From Bacillota bacterium (lineage in GTDB: Bacteria; Bacillota; Clostridia; Acetivibrionales; DSM-1351), in assembly GCA_023400235.1 (NCBI GenBank), contig JAEXFI010000045.1:1-64000 (forward strand): a stretch of DNA of 64,000 nucleotides, read 5' to 3'. Numbering within the stretch: the first letter of the stretch is position 1; each line of letters begins with the position of its first letter. The position numbers and the translations under genes were made by a program. The notes below the pieces were generated by a model. The model did no database searches. It was not told the origin of the DNA and was given only the letters and a program-made list of their open reading frames with translations. Of the stretch, positions 1 to 11,000 are shown piece after piece.

Positions 1-27
1 TTAAAATGCAAATCTGGCCTTTTTTTA

Positions 28-130
28 GAATATAGGAATTTATATATTTTAAAACAGGGATGAGATGCCCATAATACTGAGGTTGAGTGTGTACACCAGA
101 AAATTCCATTCTATATAAATTCCTATATTC
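28..130. repeat. 19-bp perfect inverted repeat upstream of the biosynthetic cluster
   Basis: The arm GAATATAGGAATTTATATA (28-46) is repeated as its exact reverse complement at 112-130, with a 65-nt spacer. A near-identical copy of the left arm and its flanking T-run and A-run (one difference over about 30 nt) lies at 52872-52905, upstream of the PilZ gene. It could be a regulator site, a structured RNA or the end of a small repeat element. No gene is visible in 1-518; the minus-strand reading frame across it has no recognisable domain. Confidence 0.6.
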
Positions 131-202
131 GGGGTTTGGAAAAGGGACTCCCCTTCCCGGGTCAGAGGGGGTTCATCGAAGGGGGAAGTAGTTCCTCCTG
201 GC

Positions 203-273
203 GAACAAGAAAATTTGCTGCACTTCACACCAATAAGCACTGTAAAAACTGAGCGCAGCGAATTTTCTTGTTC
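203..273 (+). repeat. Second stem in the leader of the cluster
   Basis: The 19-nt arm starting GAACAAGAAAATT (203-221) pairs with the arm ending AATTTTCTTGTTC (255-273) across a 33-nt loop. The only non-Watson-Crick position is a G-U wobble in the + strand RNA, which favours an RNA fold over a protein-binding palindrome. It lies about 245 nt upstream of the first biosynthetic gene and may be part of its untranslated leader. The remaining part of 1-518 shows only AT-rich DNA and a possible -10 hexamer TATACT at 456-461. Confidence 0.5.
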
Positions 274-518
274 TATGAAAGGAAGTGTTGAGGCTGCAGC
301 ATAAAGTCTGAAAGTTGGCGTACTACATCTGAAAACATGTGTTAATGAGGCAAAATCAGTCCAAATTAGTCTTATAGAAATTAAATTTAACAACAATATA
401 ACAAACTTGCATTAACAATTTACAATGGAGTAATGATTCTAAAATAATGGAATGTTATACTAGAAATTACAAAAATTAGCATACACGCAGAGGAATCGTA
501 ACATAGGGAGGTGGAATT

Positions 519-3500
519 ATGGAATTATTATATAGGGATAATATCAAAAAATCTGTGTACGAAATCATATCAAAGGTCACTGGACATGCGCCTGAGGATA
601 TAGATAATGATATGTTTCTTGAGGCGGATTTGGGGCTTGATTCAATTAAAATGATAACAGTGCTGAATGAGGTGATGGGGCTGGTTCCAGCTGACCGGAC
701 GGAAGAATTTACAGCTGAAAATCCTGTGGCATCGATGATGGCAATGCAAGCGGTGGGAGATATTGTAGAAGTATTTGAAAACTGGTATATACATGAAATT
801 GATGAACCAATGCAGCAAAACGAAATTAATTCCCACAAGTTTCAGAGCAGCAGTAACGAAGAGGTTACGGCAAGAGCAGACAGCAACATAGAAGTTACTG
901 CTGAAGCAGACAAAGCGGACAGTCACAAAGAGGCTGTGGCTGAAGCAAAAATCAGACATACAATTTATGAAATCATATCAAAGGTTACAGGGCATTCACT
1001 TGATTCCATAGACAATGACATGTATCTCGAAGCAGATCTGGGGCTTGATTCAATCAAGATGATAACAGTTATGAATGAGATGATAAATTTATTTCCCCCC
1101 GGACAAATGGAGAAATTTACAGCTGAAAATTCTGTAGCTTCAATGATGACAGCGCAAACGGTAGGAGAGATTGCTGAAATATTTGAAAACTGGCAGGAAA
1201 CAAGCACACAGGCTCAGACCAGTGAGAAAGCTTCAATGGAGCAGCCCGAATATGACATGGAAGGACGGCAGGAATATCTGGAGGTTCTGAATTCTCAATA
1301 TGCCTTTCTGACATGCTACCAGGCAATATCTACACTTACAATTTGCTCAGGAGTAATGGTAAAGGGTGAACTAAATATAATATGTCTTCAGGCCGCATGG
1401 GAGGAACTGATTTACCGCCATCCGGCATTGCGGATAGTATTTGAAGCGGCACCAAGGGCAAAAAGCTTTAAGGGCTACAAGCAAAAGGTATTGAACCATT
1501 TAACTTTACCTGATATAAAAGTGGAGGATATACGTTATTTAAATAGTAATATGCAGGATAAATACTTGAAAGAGAGCTATGAGAAACACTTAAATAGTAA
1601 ATTTGATATTTTCAATTGGCCCCTACATAACATTTCAGTACTGCAAACAGGTGACAGAAGCTTTTATATAGTCTTATCAATTATTCATCTTATTACAGAT
1701 GGACTTGGCAATCAGCAATTATTAAGAGAGCTGCTGGAAATTTATTCTGCAAGGCTTAATGGTACAAAGTCCGGCTTGCCCCCAGCGATTTCGGTATCTG
1801 AGTATAACAATTTGGTTAATGAGTTGAATTCTTGGAAAAGTCCACAAGAGGATGCTGCACTAAAGGGCTATTTAGTACAGCAGGGTAAAGAAAAGTATTT
1901 TTTTAATCCATATGGAAAAGATAAAAAGCTTGAATTGCCTGAGCCGTTCAGGCCTGTAAAAACAAAAATAAAGAAATTTTGGCTTGATGAAAACAATACA
2001 GAAAAGCTTTTCTCAAATACGAAGATATGGAAAGTTTCATTATTTGTACTTTTTGTCAGTGCATATTTAAAAACCATCAAACAGCTAAAAGAAAGTGAAA
2101 GCAAAATAATTCTCAACCTGCCCACAGGCGGAAAGGTATATCCCAATGCAGATGCTACAGGGGTTTTAAGCTCATTTGCCCAGAACCTGGCTTTGAGCTT
2201 TGATCTAAAAAGTACTGATGAAAGCTGGGAAGACTTGATAAAAAAAGTAAACTCAGAGATAAAGAGTAAATTATCGTCAGGGCTTGACAGGGCACAAACC
2301 TTTCAAGCTGCCTTTGCAACAAAAGAGAATGAGATGCTGATAGATGGCAAAATGCCTGAAACTGTTGCCGATATCATTCGTTCTTCTGTAAAATCCAACC
2401 TCTATCTTTCTTTTATTGGAAATACAAACATAAAAGCCGGGTATGGCAGTAATCTTGAAGTAGAGGATTATGAGGCTTATACCTGCACAAATCCCGGAAC
2501 TATTGATATCCTTGTGGAATTGTTTCAAGGCAGGATATTGCTCACTTCAAACTACGACAGTTCATTTTTTGATGAAGCTTATATTGATATACACATGAAT
2601 AGATTCATATCTGACATTTATGAGCTTGCAAGCCTTAGTGCGGCAGTTGGGCCGAGTAAACAGGTTCACGGAACGTCAGCAATTTTCAGCAAAACGGTTG
2701 AAGCAGAGCTCTGCCGGATAGCCGGGGAGATATGCCAAAGAGACTTTACAGCCCGGGATTTGGACAAGGATATTGATTCGGAGCTTGGTATGGATTCTCT
2801 TGAACGCATCCGACTGGTTACAAGGATAAGTAAGACAAATAAAGAGCTGGACAGAAACGGTATGTTTGCCTGCGGAACACTGAGAGAGATGTCATACCTG
2901 CTGGAGGATAGCAGTATTGCTATTAATGAAAACAGAGAAATCCGGGATATACAGATTCCTTACTTGAAAATTGCTCAGCAATGTAAACTGACTCCAAATG
3001 CACAAGCCATACTTTTTGAAAATAAGAGCATGACTTATGGGGAACTGGAGCGCATTACCAACAGGCTTGCAAATTACCTGAACAGTCAGGGGCTTGGGAG
3101 TGGGGCGCTGGTTGGTATTATGACTTTGCCGGGTACGGCGATGCTTTCAGGCATGCTTGGAATTCTCAAAGCAGGGGCTGCTTACGTACCTTTAGATCCA
3201 TCATATCCAGCCGGAAGGCTTCAATATATTATTAACCATTCTGAGATTAGGATACTAATTACAGAAGCTTCCCTGCTGGGGCAGGCAAACGCTTTGATAG
3301 AAGCCTGCCACGGTATGGAAAAGGTTATCTCCCTTGACAAAGTAACCAATCCCAAAGAGTTCAAAGCTGCAGCGCTGAGTGATACTGATGTATGGATGGA
3401 GTATCCGGCAGTTGAACCGGAATACAAAAGCCGGCCCCAGGACTTAATGGTAGTACTGTATACTTCAGGCTCCACCGGAAACCCAAAAGGAGTAATGCTC

Positions 3501-6500
3501 AATCATCTGGGTTATATGAACCGTTTAGTATGGCATCAAAAGATATTTGATATAAAGCTGGGAGAAAGGGTAGCTCAAAAAACCTCCTGCTGCTTTGATA
3601 TTTCCGTATGGGAGCTCTTCTGGCCATTAATGTACGGCGGTACGGTATGCCCTGTTCGTCAGGAGATAGTTAAAAACCCCTGGGCTCTTGCTCAGTGGCT
3701 GATTGATACAAAAATAAATATAATGCATTTTGTACCTTCACTTTTTGGTGAATTCGTGCATGCTTTGGAACAGGAGGCTTTCAGCTTTAAGGCTTTGCGC
3801 TGGCTGATCTTTAGCGGAGAGGCCCTGCCCATGTACTATGTACAGGAATGGATAGACAGGCACGGAAGGGCCACTCAACTGGCGAACTTGTACGGCCCCA
3901 CAGAAGCTTCCATTGATGTTACATACCATATCATTGAAAAGAGACCAGGTGCTGAGGGGGAAGATCAAATTCCAATCGGAAAGCCTGTAGACAATGTCTA
4001 TATCTTAAATCTCGATGAAAATATGAGAATTAAGAAAGCAGGAGAAATCGGAGAGCTATGGATAGGCGGCATACAGCTTGCAAAGGGTTATCTGAAAAAT
4101 CCTGAAAAATCTGCCGAGTCCTTCAGACCCAATCCTTTCAGTGAAATACCGGGAGACTTCTTGTATCGCACCGGGGATCTGACAAGAGAAAGAGAGGATG
4201 GAAGCTTTGAGTATCATGGCCGCATTGACAATCAAGTGAAAATAAGAGGCTTCAGGATTGAGCTGGGTGAAATAGAAACGGTACTCAACAGCCATGGTAA
4301 TATCAATGAGGCAGCAGTTATTGCAGTTGACGGCAATGAGGGGCAAACTCAGCTTGTGGCTTATTTGTCAGGCAGAAATACCTCGGATTCTGAAATAAAG
4401 GAGCATATTGGCAATAAGCTGCCCCATTACATGATTCCACACAGAATAGAATGGCTGGAAAGCCTTCCTAAAAATCCGAACGGAAAGCTTGACAGGCAGG
4501 CAATGCTGGAGGTATACAGAAACAAATATGGAGCAGTAAAAACAAATGAGACGGCTGCAATCAATCAGGGCCAGGAAGGGCAGCTTCAAGACGTTTATAT
4601 AAAAGAGCAGGAAGCAATTATTCCACTGGCACCCGCACAGCGCTGGTTAATGAATTTCTTTGATTACCCGTACAATTGGACCGGGTTCACCAGATTTTTA
4701 TTCAAGCAGCCGCTGGATTACCTTACTTTTAACAAAGCAATTAATATGCTTGCAAACAGGCATGATGCCCTAAGAAGTATATTATGTCAGAAGGATTCCC
4801 AATGGGCGCAGAAAATACTCCCACAGGGCAGCTATTTAAACGTGGAGTATTTTGATGCCACTCACATGGATAAAGAGCAAATGGATCGGGCTGTGGATGA
4901 ACTGATAAATCATACCATACAAAGTTTTGATGTGGATAAATGGCCTCTGTGGAAGGTCATAGTGGTTAAAATCTCAGACAGTATGTACCATATGGCTTTT
5001 GTAGGCCATCATCTTATTTCAGATGTAGTGACAAATAATTTATTGTTTAAAGAGATATGGCAAATTTATTATAGCATTTTATCTGAGGAAGAGGTTAAGC
5101 CACAGCCTTCAAGGTCTTACAGAGAATTTGCAGAACATGCAGAGTATGAGAAGGATAAGAAATTACAGGAGTATGTAGCATATTGGAAGGATAGGTTCCC
5201 GCTTAAAGAAGAGGTATTCAGAATTCCGGCAGATTTCAATCTGGGAGCTAATGACGAGGGGTCTGCAGCCACAGTCGGCTTTGTGCTGGACAGCCATAAG
5301 ACTTCCATAATCTTAAGCAAAGCAAAGAGGCTCTTTGGAAGCAAGGTTTATCCGATTTTGCTTGCTCCTCTTTATAAGCTGCTGGGAGAGCGGTACAGGC
5401 AATCTAAAGTTATAATAAGCCACAGGGTACATGGCAGGGAGATTGATGCTAATGATACTTTCTTTCAGACTGCTGGAAATTTTGCGGTTAATTTTCCAAT
5501 GGGTATTGATTTTATACAGAATGAAGCCTGGGGAAGCTTGGTTGAAAAAGTAAAGAATTCATTGGAAACTATCCCTATGAATGGAATAAGCTATGATCTG
5601 GTTTCGGATTATTTACCGGTGTATATGTATCCTGATACCAAAATGACTCCTGTCAGAGCAAATTACCTCGGCAACAGGGATATTCCGAAATTTGATAATT
5701 TTGAGTTCTCCAAAGCTGGAATGGATAGGAGATATTCTGTCCCTCAACAAAAGAGGATATCAGTTATTGAGTTTTTCTTCTCGATTGTGGATGGAAGGTT
5801 AAATCTTGAAATTGAGTACTCAAAAAATCTATTTAAGACTGAAACAATTGAGCAGTTGGGTGAAAAGTATATAGAGAGTATGACAAAACTCATCAGCTTT
5901 GTAGAGGAGGAGACCTTGCAACCTAACAGTAACAAACCCTTCCAGAACAGAAAAAACGGAGAGGGCTTGCTTTCAGACAAAGTTGTAATTATTACTGGAG
6001 GGGGAAGAGGCATCGGCAGAAGCATTGCTCTTACAATGGCAAAAGAGGGGGCCGGGATTATAATTGTCTCAAGGACCAGGGAGCAATTGGAGCAAACAGC
6101 GCAGGAAATGCAGCAGCTTGGTGTGAAATCAATGATTATTCCTGCAGATATAAGCAGGCAGGAGGATGTAGATAAGGCTATAGACCTGGTTTTGAAACAG
6201 TATGGAAAAATTGATGTATTGGTAAACAACGCAGGCATAACAAAGTTTTCAGCTATAAATGATATTGAACCGGAGGAGTGGAGAAAAATAATTGATGTAA
6301 ATCTCTTCGGGACATATAATTTCTGCAGGGCTGTCATACCGCATTTCATTAAGAACAATCAAGGAAAGATTATTAATATGGGGTCAGATTCCTCCTTTAT
6401 CGGTTATCCGCTTATGAGTGCCTATGCCGCATCAAAACATGCAGTACTGGGTCTGACCAAATCGCTGGCTGAGGAGCTAAAGCCTCACAACATTCAGGTA

Positions 6501-6743
6501 AATGCCATATGCCCTGCACTGGTAGACACTGATATGGCGCCCAAGGCGTTAAAAAACAGGGCTATACCTCCTGAAAAAATCTCAGATACCGCTGTATTCC
6601 TGGCATCAGCTATGTCGGATTATATAACAGGTGAAGCCATAAAAGTCTATGGCAAACAGGATATGTATTGGTTCGGCTCTCAGCAGACAGCAATGTTTAA
6701 AACTTTATTACAAAGTAAGAAAAGTTCAATTTCTATGGGTTGA
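519..6743 (+). CDS. NRPS-like protein: ACP-ACP-C-carrier-A(Ser)-C-SDR
   Basis: This 2074-aa multidomain synthase acts in the cytoplasm. Visible domains are two near-identical ACPs with DLGLDSIKM (phosphopantetheine Ser42 and Ser178), a condensation domain (about 255-705; HHxxxDG reads IHLITDG, keeping the second His, His390), a third carrier (LGMDSLERI, Ser760), an adenylation domain (about 815-1325; TSGSTGNPKG, NLYGPTE, KIRGFRIELGE, Lys1323 in NGKLDRQ), a second condensation domain (HHLISDV, His1497-1498) and a C-terminal classical SDR (TGGGRGIG 1826-1833, Tyr1969, Lys1973). Aligning by eye to GrsA gives the pocket code DIWHISLIDK, close to the serine code DVWHLSLIDK, so serine is the likely substrate. 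The carrier lies before A instead of after it, and no thioesterase is seen. The start ATG has a GGGAGG site. The N-terminal ACPs probably serve the carrier-less final module of the PKS at 8080. Confidence 0.9.
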   Translation: MELLYRDNIKKSVYEIISKVTGHAPEDIDNDMFLEADLGLDSIKMITVLNEVMGLVPADRTEEFTAENPVASMMAMQAVGDIVEVFENWYIHEIDEPMQQNEINSHKFQSSSNEEVTARADSNIEVTAEADKADSHKEAVAEAKIRHTIYEIISKVTGHSLDSIDNDMYLEADLGLDSIKMITVMNEMINLFPPGQMEKFTAENSVASMMTAQTVGEIAEIFENWQETSTQAQTSEKASMEQPEYDMEGRQEYLEVLNSQYAFLTCYQAISTLTICSGVMVKGELNIICLQAAWEELIYRHPALRIVFEAAPRAKSFKGYKQKVLNHLTLPDIKVEDIRYLNSNMQDKYLKESYEKHLNSKFDIFNWPLHNISVLQTGDRSFYIVLSIIHLITDGLGNQQLLRELLEIYSARLNGTKSGLPPAISVSEYNNLVNELNSWKSPQEDAALKGYLVQQGKEKYFFNPYGKDKKLELPEPFRPVKTKIKKFWLDENNTEKLFSNTKIWKVSLFVLFVSAYLKTIKQLKESESKIILNLPTGGKVYPNADATGVLSSFAQNLALSFDLKSTDESWEDLIKKVNSEIKSKLSSGLDRAQTFQAAFATKENEMLIDGKMPETVADIIRSSVKSNLYLSFIGNTNIKAGYGSNLEVEDYEAYTCTNPGTIDILVELFQGRILLTSNYDSSFFDEAYIDIHMNRFISDIYELASLSAAVGPSKQVHGTSAIFSKTVEAELCRIAGEICQRDFTARDLDKDIDSELGMDSLERIRLVTRISKTNKELDRNGMFACGTLREMSYLLEDSSIAINENREIRDIQIPYLKIAQQCKLTPNAQAILFENKSMTYGELERITNRLANYLNSQGLGSGALVGIMTLPGTAMLSGMLGILKAGAAYVPLDPSYPAGRLQYIINHSEIRILITEASLLGQANALIEACHGMEKVISLDKVTNPKEFKAAALSDTDVWMEYPAVEPEYKSRPQDLMVVLYTSGSTGNPKGVMLNHLGYMNRLVWHQKIFDIKLGERVAQKTSCCFDISVWELFWPLMYGGTVCPVRQEIVKNPWALAQWLIDTKINIMHFVPSLFGEFVHALEQEAFSFKALRWLIFSGEALPMYYVQEWIDRHGRATQLANLYGPTEASIDVTYHIIEKRPGAEGEDQIPIGKPVDNVYILNLDENMRIKKAGEIGELWIGGIQLAKGYLKNPEKSAESFRPNPFSEIPGDFLYRTGDLTREREDGSFEYHGRIDNQVKIRGFRIELGEIETVLNSHGNINEAAVIAVDGNEGQTQLVAYLSGRNTSDSEIKEHIGNKLPHYMIPHRIEWLESLPKNPNGKLDRQAMLEVYRNKYGAVKTNETAAINQGQEGQLQDVYIKEQEAIIPLAPAQRWLMNFFDYPYNWTGFTRFLFKQPLDYLTFNKAINMLANRHDALRSILCQKDSQWAQKILPQGSYLNVEYFDATHMDKEQMDRAVDELINHTIQSFDVDKWPLWKVIVVKISDSMYHMAFVGHHLISDVVTNNLLFKEIWQIYYSILSEEEVKPQPSRSYREFAEHAEYEKDKKLQEYVAYWKDRFPLKEEVFRIPADFNLGANDEGSAATVGFVLDSHKTSIILSKAKRLFGSKVYPILLAPLYKLLGERYRQSKVIISHRVHGREIDANDTFFQTAGNFAVNFPMGIDFIQNEAWGSLVEKVKNSLETIPMNGISYDLVSDYLPVYMYPDTKMTPVRANYLGNRDIPKFDNFEFSKAGMDRRYSVPQQKRISVIEFFFSIVDGRLNLEIEYSKNLFKTETIEQLGEKYIESMTKLISFVEEETLQPNSNKPFQNRKNGEGLLSDKVVIITGGGRGIGRSIALTMAKEGAGIIIVSRTREQLEQTAQEMQQLGVKSMIIPADISRQEDVDKAIDLVLKQYGKIDVLVNNAGITKFSAINDIEPEEWRKIIDVNLFGTYNFCRAVIPHFIKNNQGKIINMGSDSSFIGYPLMSAYAASKHAVLGLTKSLAEELKPHNIQVNAICPALVDTDMAPKALKNRAIPPEKISDTAVFLASAMSDYITGEAIKVYGKQDMYWFGSQQTAMFKTLLQSKKSSISMG

Positions 6744-6816
6744 AAGCATTAAAAGTAAAAGCATTTTAAACCCAGTCTGAGTTCAACGTCTTCTGATTTG
6801 ACACAAAAGCGGAGGC

Positions 6817-6837
6817 TTTGAACCGTAATTGACTTTG
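6817..6837 (-). repeat. Dispersed 21-bp repeat (reverse copy)
   Basis: CAAAGTCAATTACGGTTCAAA read on the minus strand is identical to 52817-52837 on the plus strand and resembles 50807-50825. It sits in the 122-nt gap between the NRPS and MFS genes. It is probably part of a small intergenic repeat family. Confidence 0.5.
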
Positions 6838-6865
6838 ATAACTTGATTTATGAAAGGGTGGCAGC

Positions 6866-8032
6866 TTGAGAGAACAATTTGATAAACTGACTGGAAACAA
6901 TAAATGGGCTATGTATTGCATAGCATTAATGGTAGGGCTTGCAATGGGGGTGATAAACCCTCTTGCAACCACGCATATGGCCAGAAATAATGTTTCAGAG
7001 GTATGGGTCGGTGCAATTTCTTCCTCATATTTTCTCTTTATGGCGCTTGGGTCAATATTTATTTATAAAAAACTAAGAGGAAAAGATATTAGTAAGATAC
7101 TAATATTAGGGCTCATTTTGACAGCTGTTTGCTCTATAGGCTTTCCATTGATGGAGAACAGGGTTTTATGGTTTTTACTTATGGGTCTTATGGGTGCAGG
7201 TGTCAGCCTTAATATGGTGGGTATTCAAGCAGCCATGCAAAATGCCGCTGACAGTGGCAATAAAGCGTTGGTAAGCGGTATATATTCCTTTTGCTTTGCT
7301 GTGGGGTTTGTCATTAGTGCTTTAGTTGGCCCCATGCTTTATGAATGCGCCCCGTGGACAGCTTTTTCAATGGGCTCCGTCAGTCTTTGCATTGCTGCTG
7401 TTTTTATTAATTTCAAATTAAAAAATTTGCTGGTAATACCAAACTATAGTGAGGGAAAGGTCTTTTCTAAAATCACTCTGGCTTTATTTGGAGCCTTCTC
7501 TTATGGTTTTTCAGAGACAACTCTGGTAGCCCTCTATCCTCTCTTTATGCTCCGGCTTAATTTCGGGCTCTCACAGGTAGGATACGCATTGGGGATATTT
7601 GTAATCGGGAGCATAATTGGAACCTTACCTGTCACTTATATGGCAGATAAATTCGGACGTAAAAGATGTCTGGGGCTGACCATATTCTTTTCATTATTTG
7701 CAATTATAGGTGTCATGTTTTTTAACAGCTTCAGCAGCAAATTAATATTCTCCTTTATTGCTGGTTTTACAATCGGGCCCATATATCCACTCTCTCTGTC
7801 TCTGACTGTACAGGAGCTCCTGCAGGAAGAATTAATGCCGGGAGTAGCCTTATTTACTTTTGCTTATGGAATCGGTTCAGCAGCGGGTCCGTTTTTATCC
7901 TCCGGAGCAATGCGATATCTGGGAAATAATTATATATTCAGTATAAGCTTTGTAATTTTCATGCTTTTATTACTATACATAGCCATTTCCAGCAGGCATT
8001 CCAAGAGTAACCTTTTTAATAAAGACGCTTAA
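6866..8032 (+). CDS. MFS transporter, probable product exporter
   Basis: This 388-aa integral membrane protein has about 12 hydrophobic helices and the layout of the major facilitator superfamily. A loop motif resembling GxxxDRxGRK is visible as TYMADKFGRKRC in the second half. The start is TTG at 6866, behind GAAAGGGTGG; the ATG at 6851 is in another frame and stops at once. It lies between the two synthase genes on the same strand, so exporting or conferring tolerance to their product is the natural inference. No substrate can be read from the sequence. A sugar or drug permease captured by the cluster is an alternative. Confidence 0.85.
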   Translation: MREQFDKLTGNNKWAMYCIALMVGLAMGVINPLATTHMARNNVSEVWVGAISSSYFLFMALGSIFIYKKLRGKDISKILILGLILTAVCSIGFPLMENRVLWFLLMGLMGAGVSLNMVGIQAAMQNAADSGNKALVSGIYSFCFAVGFVISALVGPMLYECAPWTAFSMGSVSLCIAAVFINFKLKNLLVIPNYSEGKVFSKITLALFGAFSYGFSETTLVALYPLFMLRLNFGLSQVGYALGIFVIGSIIGTLPVTYMADKFGRKRCLGLTIFFSLFAIIGVMFFNSFSSKLIFSFIAGFTIGPIYPLSLSLTVQELLQEELMPGVALFTFAYGIGSAAGPFLSSGAMRYLGNNYIFSISFVIFMLLLLYIAISSRHSKSNLFNKDA

Positions 8033-8079
8033 AGCGGTGTTGCTGGCAGTGCTTCAGCTTATTATTTGGAGGGATTTAA

Positions 8080-11000
8080 ATGAAAAATATAAAAACAAAT
8101 AAGGAAATAAGGTTGTCACAGTCAAAAGGACCCCATGTGACGGGTATATACAGCAGCAAGGCAAATCTTGCATATTTGCTGCTTGATTCTGCACAAAATC
8201 ACAAAGATAAAGGAATAACCTTCATACAAAATGATGATACAGAGCAATTCCTGCTGTACGAGGAAATACTTCAAAAGGCTTTGCTGCGTTTAGGCGGAAT
8301 GCAAAGGGCAGGAATAAAAAAGGGGCAGTATGTCTTATTGGTACTAAACAATAATTCGGATTTTGTCATTACCTTCTGGGCCTGCATATTGGGTGGGATT
8401 ATCCCGGCTCCGCTTATTTATCCTACCTCTACCCGGGCACTCAATGCATCCTTGAAAAAGCTGGAGGCAGTATGGAGGGTTATGGAAAAACCGCTGATTT
8501 TGTCAGATAGCTATCTGAAGGAAAGCAGCCATGAGCTTAATAGAATTATAGGAAGCAGCGGAATGGAAATTGAAGATGTTCTAACTTTCGATATAAACAG
8601 TGAAGGCGGAGAAGCCGACCTTGCAGAAAAAGGTTCGACAGCATACATTCAGTTTAGTTCGGGAAGCACCAATACTCCCAAAGGTGTTATTTTAACTCAT
8701 GGCAACCTGTTAACAAATGTAGAGGCAATTATAGCAAGTGCCAATTTTACCAGTGAGGACAGGAGTCTTGGGTGGATGCCCTACCATCATGATATGGGAC
8801 TGATAGGTTTCCACCTCAGCATTACAGCTCTGGGAATGGCCCAATTCAATATGACACCGTACAAATTTATAAAGCGGCCTAATCAATGGCTGGAGCTTAT
8901 TTCTAAACATCGTATTACACTCACTGGTACACCGAATTTCGGGTGCAAGCTGGTATTGAACAGAATCAAGCCTGAATTGCTTGAAAAATTGGATTTGTCC
9001 TGCTTGAAATATATATGTAATGGTGCTGAACCAATATCGGTATCTTTGGCGGAAGAGTTTATGGAAAAGTTATCTGTTTGCGGGCTGAAGAAAAGTGCCA
9101 TGTATACAGTTTACGGAATGGCTGAGGCCTGCCTGGCTGTGAGCTTTCCCATACCACATGCAGAGCCCGTGGTGCACTGCGTAGACAGGCAGCTGCTTGT
9201 GTCAAAGGCGAAAGTGAAATATATCGACAGAAAACTCAAAAATTCATTGCTTTTAGCTGATGAGGGGTACCCTGTAAATGGCACCGAGATTCGAATAGTG
9301 GATCAAAAGGGTTCGGTAGTACCAGAGGGTACAGTGGGAGAAATACAGATCAGAGGAGACAACGTTACCTCCGGCTATATAAATAATCCTGAGGCCAACA
9401 GAGCATCCTTTCAGGATGGATGGTTAAAAACAGGTGATACGGGGTTTATGCTGGATGGACGCCTCACAGTGGTTGGGCGCATAAAGGACATAATATTTGT
9501 TAACGGACAAAATTTTTATGCACATGATATAGAGGATGTAATTGAAGAACTGGAAGGCGTTGAGCCGGGAAAGGTTGTAGCTTGCGGATGGCACGATGAA
9601 GCAGAAGGGAGAGAAAAGGTGGCTTTGTTTTCCACTCTTCACATTAAGGAGGAGCGGGCTAAACCCTTTTACGCAAAAATTTTAAAGCATGTCAATGAAA
9701 TATTTGGAATACCTGTTGACTATGTGGTGTCAATACCTTTGATACCTAAGACCACAAGCGGGAAAATACAGCGTTTTGCAATGATAGAGGCCTTCAGAAA
9801 TAACGAATATGAGGGAAAGGTAATTACTGCTACCGAGCTGAAGTATCAACCTGTGGAGGAAGCGCCGGAGAAGCCGGTAAACAGGTTAGGACTTGCTGAG
9901 ACTATATGTGCAATATGGTCGAAGGTATTGGAAAGACCTGCAAGCACCATTGCTTATGACCAGACTTTTCTTTCTATGGGAGGCACCTCGGTAAAGGCTA
10001 TTCAGGTATTGGGCCTTATTGAAGATGAGCTTGCTTTAAGGCTTACACATGATTTATTAATTAAGTGCAGCACCATCAGTGACATGGAACAATATATTCT
10101 GAATATCCAAAATAATAATGAAGCATCAAAGGAAAAAAACCTGTTATTGGACAGAGCACCGGTTATTGGAGCTTCAGATGAGAAGGAGGATATAGCCGTT
10201 ATCTCAATGGCCTGCCGTTTCCCCGATGCTTCAAATCCCGAAGAATTCTGGAACAATATATTAATGGGCAAATGCAGTATAGGCGACATTCCAAAAGAAC
10301 GGTGGAACATTGATGATTATTACAGTTCCTCGCCGGAATTCGGTAAAACGTACTGCCGCTCGGGAGCTTTTATAAAGGATGTATATGACTTCGATGCGGG
10401 GCTGTTTAATATATCAGATAAAGAGGCTGAGATAATGGACCCTCAGCAGAGGATAGTCCTGGAATTGGTTTTCGAGCTGCTGGAAAGAGCGGGATATTCC
10501 CGCCAAAGGGTTGAGGGCAGGAAGGTTGGGTTATATATTGGTGCAGGTACAAATTTATATAATGAGTACCATTTGAGAACATTGAATAAGCTGGATTTGC
10601 AGAATTTCCAGAGCTTTGCACAGCTTTCGAAAGAGCAGCAGGCTTCAATTATGGAGGAATGGAAAAACAGATTGGGAGTGACCCAGGCGCACACCAATAT
10701 TCTTGTGGATAATATATTAAATATGATTGCCGCAAGGGCATCTCAGGAATTTAATTTCAAAGGACCGTCTTTAGTGCTGGACACAGCCTGCTCATCCTCT
10801 CTTGTTACTATTCATCTGGCGTGTGAGGCGTTAAGGAGAGGTGAATGCGAAATGGCCATAGCAGGTGGCATCAATCTTTTGCTTACACCTACACCTTACA
10901 TATATTTCAGCAATGCAGGTGCCCTGTCGGTGAGCAGTACGTCAAAAATCTTTGATGCAGAGGCAGATGGCTTTGTGCCCGGTGAGGGAGCCGGTCTGAT

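Noticed and set aside
49..396. 115-codon minus-strand frame at the window start
   Set aside because: No SD, no recognisable domain, and it spans two inverted repeats that better explain the region.
5744..6358. 204-codon minus-strand frame inside the NRPS gene
   Set aside because: It is antisense to a clear C and SDR coding region with conserved motifs; composition is that of a shadow frame.
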